Source of the DNA: Gymnorhina tibicen
Lineage: Eukaryota > Chordata > Aves > Passeriformes > Artamidae
Assembly: GCA_013399875.1 (NCBI GenBank)
Contig: VXAZ01007537.1
Span: forward strand, 938,862 to 1,002,861
Length of the DNA: 64,000 nt
Reading direction: 5' to 3'
A program made the translations under genes and the position numbers. How positions within the stretch are numbered: position 1 is the stretch's first letter; every line of letters begins with the position of its first letter. The notes beneath the pieces are model-generated. The model ran no database searches, had not been told where the DNA came from, and worked only from the letters and a program-made list of their open reading frames with translations. This document shows positions 61,150 to 64,000 of the stretch, one piece after another.

Positions 61150-62190
61150 GAGCTGACTGAACAGCAGATCTCAAAGGGTTGTAATCAGTGGTATGGTTTC
61201 TGGTTGGAGACCTGTCACTAGTGATGAACTCCAAGGTTGCATGTTTAACTTGGTTGGTGTTTAACTTATTCACCAATGACTTGGATGAAGGGGCAGATGC
61301 CTTCTCAGCAAGTTCACTGATGACATGAAGCTGGGAGGAGTAGCTGACACCCCAGAAGGCTGTGAGCTCTTCAGTAGAACCTTGACAGGCTGGGAAGATG
61401 GGCAGAGAAGAACTCCCTGAAATTCAACAAAGGCAACTACAGGGTCCTGCACCAGGGAAAGAACAACCCCATGGGCCAGTACAGGCTGGGGACTGACCTG
61501 CTGGAGAGCAGATCTGTGGAGAAGGACCTGGGGGTCCTGGTAGAGAGCAAACTGTCCATGAGCCAGCAGTGTTTCCCTGTGGCCAAGAAGGTAAAAAAAA
61601 TCCTGTCCTTTGTGCATTAGGAGTGCATTAGGAAAAGCACTGCCAGAAGGTCGAGGGAGGTGATCCTCTTCTCAGCCCTGGTGAGGCACATCTGGAGTGC
61701 AGTGCCCAGTTCTGCACTCCTCAATGAAAAAGAGACAACATGCAGCTCCTGGAGTGAGTCCAGTGGAGGGTGACAAAGATGATTAAGGGACTGGAGCATC
61801 TCTCTTAAAAGGACAGGCTGAGGGATTTGAGCCTGTTCAACCTCAACAAGAGATGTTGGGGAGGAGACCTCATCAGTGTCTATCGGTATGTGAAGTGAGG
61901 ATGTCAAGAGGTCCTAGCCAGGCTCTTCTCAGTGGTGCCAAGCAATAGCACAATGCACAGGAAGTTCCTCCTGAATAAGAGGAAGAACTTTACAGTGCAT
62001 GTGACTGAGCACTGGAAGAGATTGCCCAGAGAGGTTGTGGAGTCTCCCTCACCAGAGATATTCAAGAACCATCTGGACACAATCCTGTGGCAGTGCTCTA
62101 GGATGACCCTGCTTTAGCAGGAAGGTTGGACCTGACAACCCACCATTGTCCCTTCCAACCTTGTCCATTCTGTGATTCTGTGATTTTGCT
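61150..62190 (+). mobile_element. CR1 LINE 3' half (RT thumb to 3' end), forward strand
   Basis: The element begins inside RT near CAGCAGATCTCAAAGGGTTG. It carries the palm catalytic region as FTDDMKLGGVADTPEG near 61312 (FADD box with A changed to T). Next come TWGSW-region and LLESRS-like pieces and a REVILFSAL-like piece near 61660. The C terminus is FTVHVTEHWKRLPREVVESP near 61990 and EIFKNHLDTIL. The 3' end is CATTCTGTGATTCTGTGATT, the tandem octamers of CR1. Frameshifts and stops split the reading. At 1.04 kb it is 5'-truncated. The octamer form ATTCTGTG differs from the ATTCTATG of the 33.8 kb copy, which suggests another CR1 subfamily. Confidence 0.93.
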
Positions 62191-62880
62191 ATGAAAATTT
62201 ATGTAAGTAAAGATCTCAGCCTGTAAGAAAAAGCAAAGCAGATATTACCAGGTCATTTACATGATTTTATTTTTCAAATATGTTTTCTCATTAATAGAAT
62301 AACATATATATGATGTTAGAAGTTCTGCCAGCACAGAGCACCTTTGTAACCTCGCAAGGGATGAAGCTAGAAAATTAGTGAAGCTGTTTACAAGTCAGAG
62401 GATCAGAAGACTCCTTAGTATGTAAGGCAGCTTCCAACTCAGTAGACTTATTATAATTGTCTCTTACTGAACAGAAAATGAGGAAGCTTGTAACATACTC
62501 AGTGAAGCTGACCATTGCAGATGAGGGATAAGGTTTATTTTTGTCAGTTGTTTTAAAATCTTGCTTTAACTGAATAGTTCAGTGTGACAAGACTTTATGC
62601 ATGAACTCTGTGACTTAGAAATAGTGTAGACAAAATACCTTCTCAGAGGTAGGGAACTAAAACCATTTGTGATTCTAAAAACGGACTTACATGGTACTGG
62701 TCTTTTTACCAAAATATCATCAGGCTATTTGAAATAATAAACAGTGAGGAGATGTAATAACGAAGAGTGAGATTACCTAAGCAAACTGTGAATGAACACT
62801 CTGGTAGAGCGCAAAAGAGAAGGGAAGACTTAGAGAAGTTTCTTGCAGGAGCGGGGCTGGATACAGTGCACAGTCACCTG
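62191..62880. other. Unique sequence
   Basis: No feature recognised between the two CR1 pieces. Confidence 0.5.
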
Positions 62881-62940
62881 CACAGTGAAGTTCTTCCTCG
62901 TTTTCAGGAGGAACTTCCTATGCATTGTCCTGTTACTTGC
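62881..62940 (-). mobile_element. Short CR1 fragment, reverse strand
   Basis: CACAGTGAAGTTCTTCCTCG, then TTCAGGAGGAACTTCCTATG and TGTCCTGTTACTTGCC follow the antisense of the CR1 3' region ('cacagtaaagaagttcttcctcatgttcaggtggaacttcctgtgc...cctcttgtcctgtcactggg'). Only about 60 bp can be recognised. The flanks are too diverged to place. Confidence 0.6.
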
Positions 62941-64000
62941 CAACAGTGGAATGCCTTTTGAATCCTGTGGTTTTCATGCCCTGGATTATCTTCAGCTGTT
63001 ACATCAGTCACTGTGCTGGTCACTTCTCAATTATAACATCTTACAAATGTGAGTAAGGGTTAAAGAGTTAGCAATGCAGTAAAGTTTCCTAAAAAAAAAA
63101 AAGATAGTCTTTCTGAGAATTGTTCCTACCCTGCAGTTAAAATAACTATGACTACCAAGCTGTGAAACATACACAAAGCTATATTATTCTTTCCATACAC
63201 ACTGCAACAATGACATCAATTATACCAGAAGAATATAACAGCAAAAAGTGTCTATAACTAGAAATTTAACAGTGTTGGACCAGCAATGAATACAACATAA
63301 TAGAGTTGGCAAACCTGGGTAAACATAATCCAAGACACATTAAAGGCAGGAAAGCTAAACACTGTCAGTACATAATCTCTATTTTCAAGTTGGTTTTGAG
63401 AATTTACATCTTTAAACATTGTTATCATAGCATGTTTCTGAACTACAAGAAAAATTTTACCAGGTATTGTAAAAGCAAATGCCCTCAGCTTAACTCCAAA
63501 CAGCTCCGAATCAGCTGTCTGCTGATCAGTGATCTATTTTGTGGCTACTTATCCTTGCATTATTTATTCACCATTTCTTATGGTTATGAGTCAAATAGTT
63601 TTCATATCATTATACTAGGCACTAGTTTATAATACTTCACAATTTTCACAGTAGATAGGAAAAATAAGATACCATAAAATTTTACATTTGAATTTCAATT
63701 CCTTTTTGGCAGGAAAAGAGACCATGATAATGAGAGAATAGGCAATAGTTTCTTTCTATTGGCTATTCAAGTAATCTGTTATCCAAAAAGCCAATTTCTT
63801 CCTCTGTAAGAGCTACTCATGTTGTGTATGTGAGAAGTCATGAAATCATGGCTGTTTTTTTGATACTGCAACTCTATACAGAGGCTGCAGCAGCTACCTT
63901 CAGCCTCTTTCTTCATGCCTTGCAATATCAGGAGCAGAATTTGCCACTTCTGTTGCTTTCTTCATCTCTTTCTTCTCTGCTCAGTTTGAGAAGATCCTAT
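62941..64000. other. AT-rich unique sequence
   Basis: No gene or transposon recognised. The 108-codon ORF at 63306-63632 has no recognisable family and is within chance expectation. Confidence 0.5.

Noticed and set aside
61270..61907. Reverse-strand ORFs of 96-115 codons
   Set aside because: They are antisense shadows of the forward CR1 RT region.
1..64000. CRISPR array, operon, phage or other microbial system
   Set aside because: The base composition, lack of long ORFs and abundance of avian CR1, SINE and LTR sequence show vertebrate nuclear DNA. No regularly spaced repeat array is present.
1..64000. An undescribed biological system
   Set aside because: After reading both strands, all strong signals are known classes of retroelement or simple repeat. 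What remains is weak and listed as such.

Overview
This window looks like nuclear DNA of a bird, most likely a passerine. It is AT-rich, and the longest ORFs are about 100 to 176 codons, most of them inside repeats. No intact protein-coding gene was recognised. The bird assignment rests on repeats: CR1 LINEs ending in ATTCTATG/ATTCTGTG octamers, two tRNA-Ile-headed SINEs with a CR1-like tail (TguSINE1 type, first described in zebra finch), and LTRs of a type I know from passerine endogenous retroviruses. All family names come from remembered consensus sequences; no database was searched.

Layout. 1-6.2 kb is unique AT-rich sequence with one weak reverse-strand ORF. A minus-strand SINE lies at 6.2 kb. 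At 7.3-8.3 kb are two abutting minus-strand LTR pieces, and at 8.65-9.31 kb a degraded minus-strand CR1. 9.3-13.9 kb is unique apart from an (ACT)n microsatellite. A complete solo LTR with a perfect 5-bp target duplication occupies 13.9-14.7 kb. A CR1 3' end is at 16.1 kb, and a second LTR family member at 20.2 kb. 20.7-29 kb is unique, with one weak exon-like stretch at 27.7 kb. Ancient CR1 scraps lie at 29.1 and 29.9 kb.

The main element is a long, GC-richer CR1 at about 30.76-33.84 kb. It retains recognisable remains of ORF1 (including its SGNH-esterase part), the endonuclease, part of the reverse transcriptase and the 3' end, all broken by stops and deletions. 33.8-42 kb is unique except for a 43-bp inverted duplicate. 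At 42.0 kb is a plus-strand LTR, at 43.7 kb a (GGGAA)n purine tract, and at 46.1 kb a plus-strand SINE. At 51.8-53.5 kb an LTR directly abuts an antisense CR1 fragment. A palindromic tRNA-like relic lies at 55.8 kb, and a CR1 3' half at 61.15-62.19 kb with a CR1 scrap beyond it.

Nothing here works as a gene set or operon. The window is intergenic or intronic sequence shaped by layers of retroelement insertion. No new biological system was found. The items most worth checking are the palindromic tRNA-like relic, the LTR/CR1 junction at 53.03 kb, the 43-bp inverted duplicate, and a few coding-like stretches that may be exons, pseudogenes or chance.
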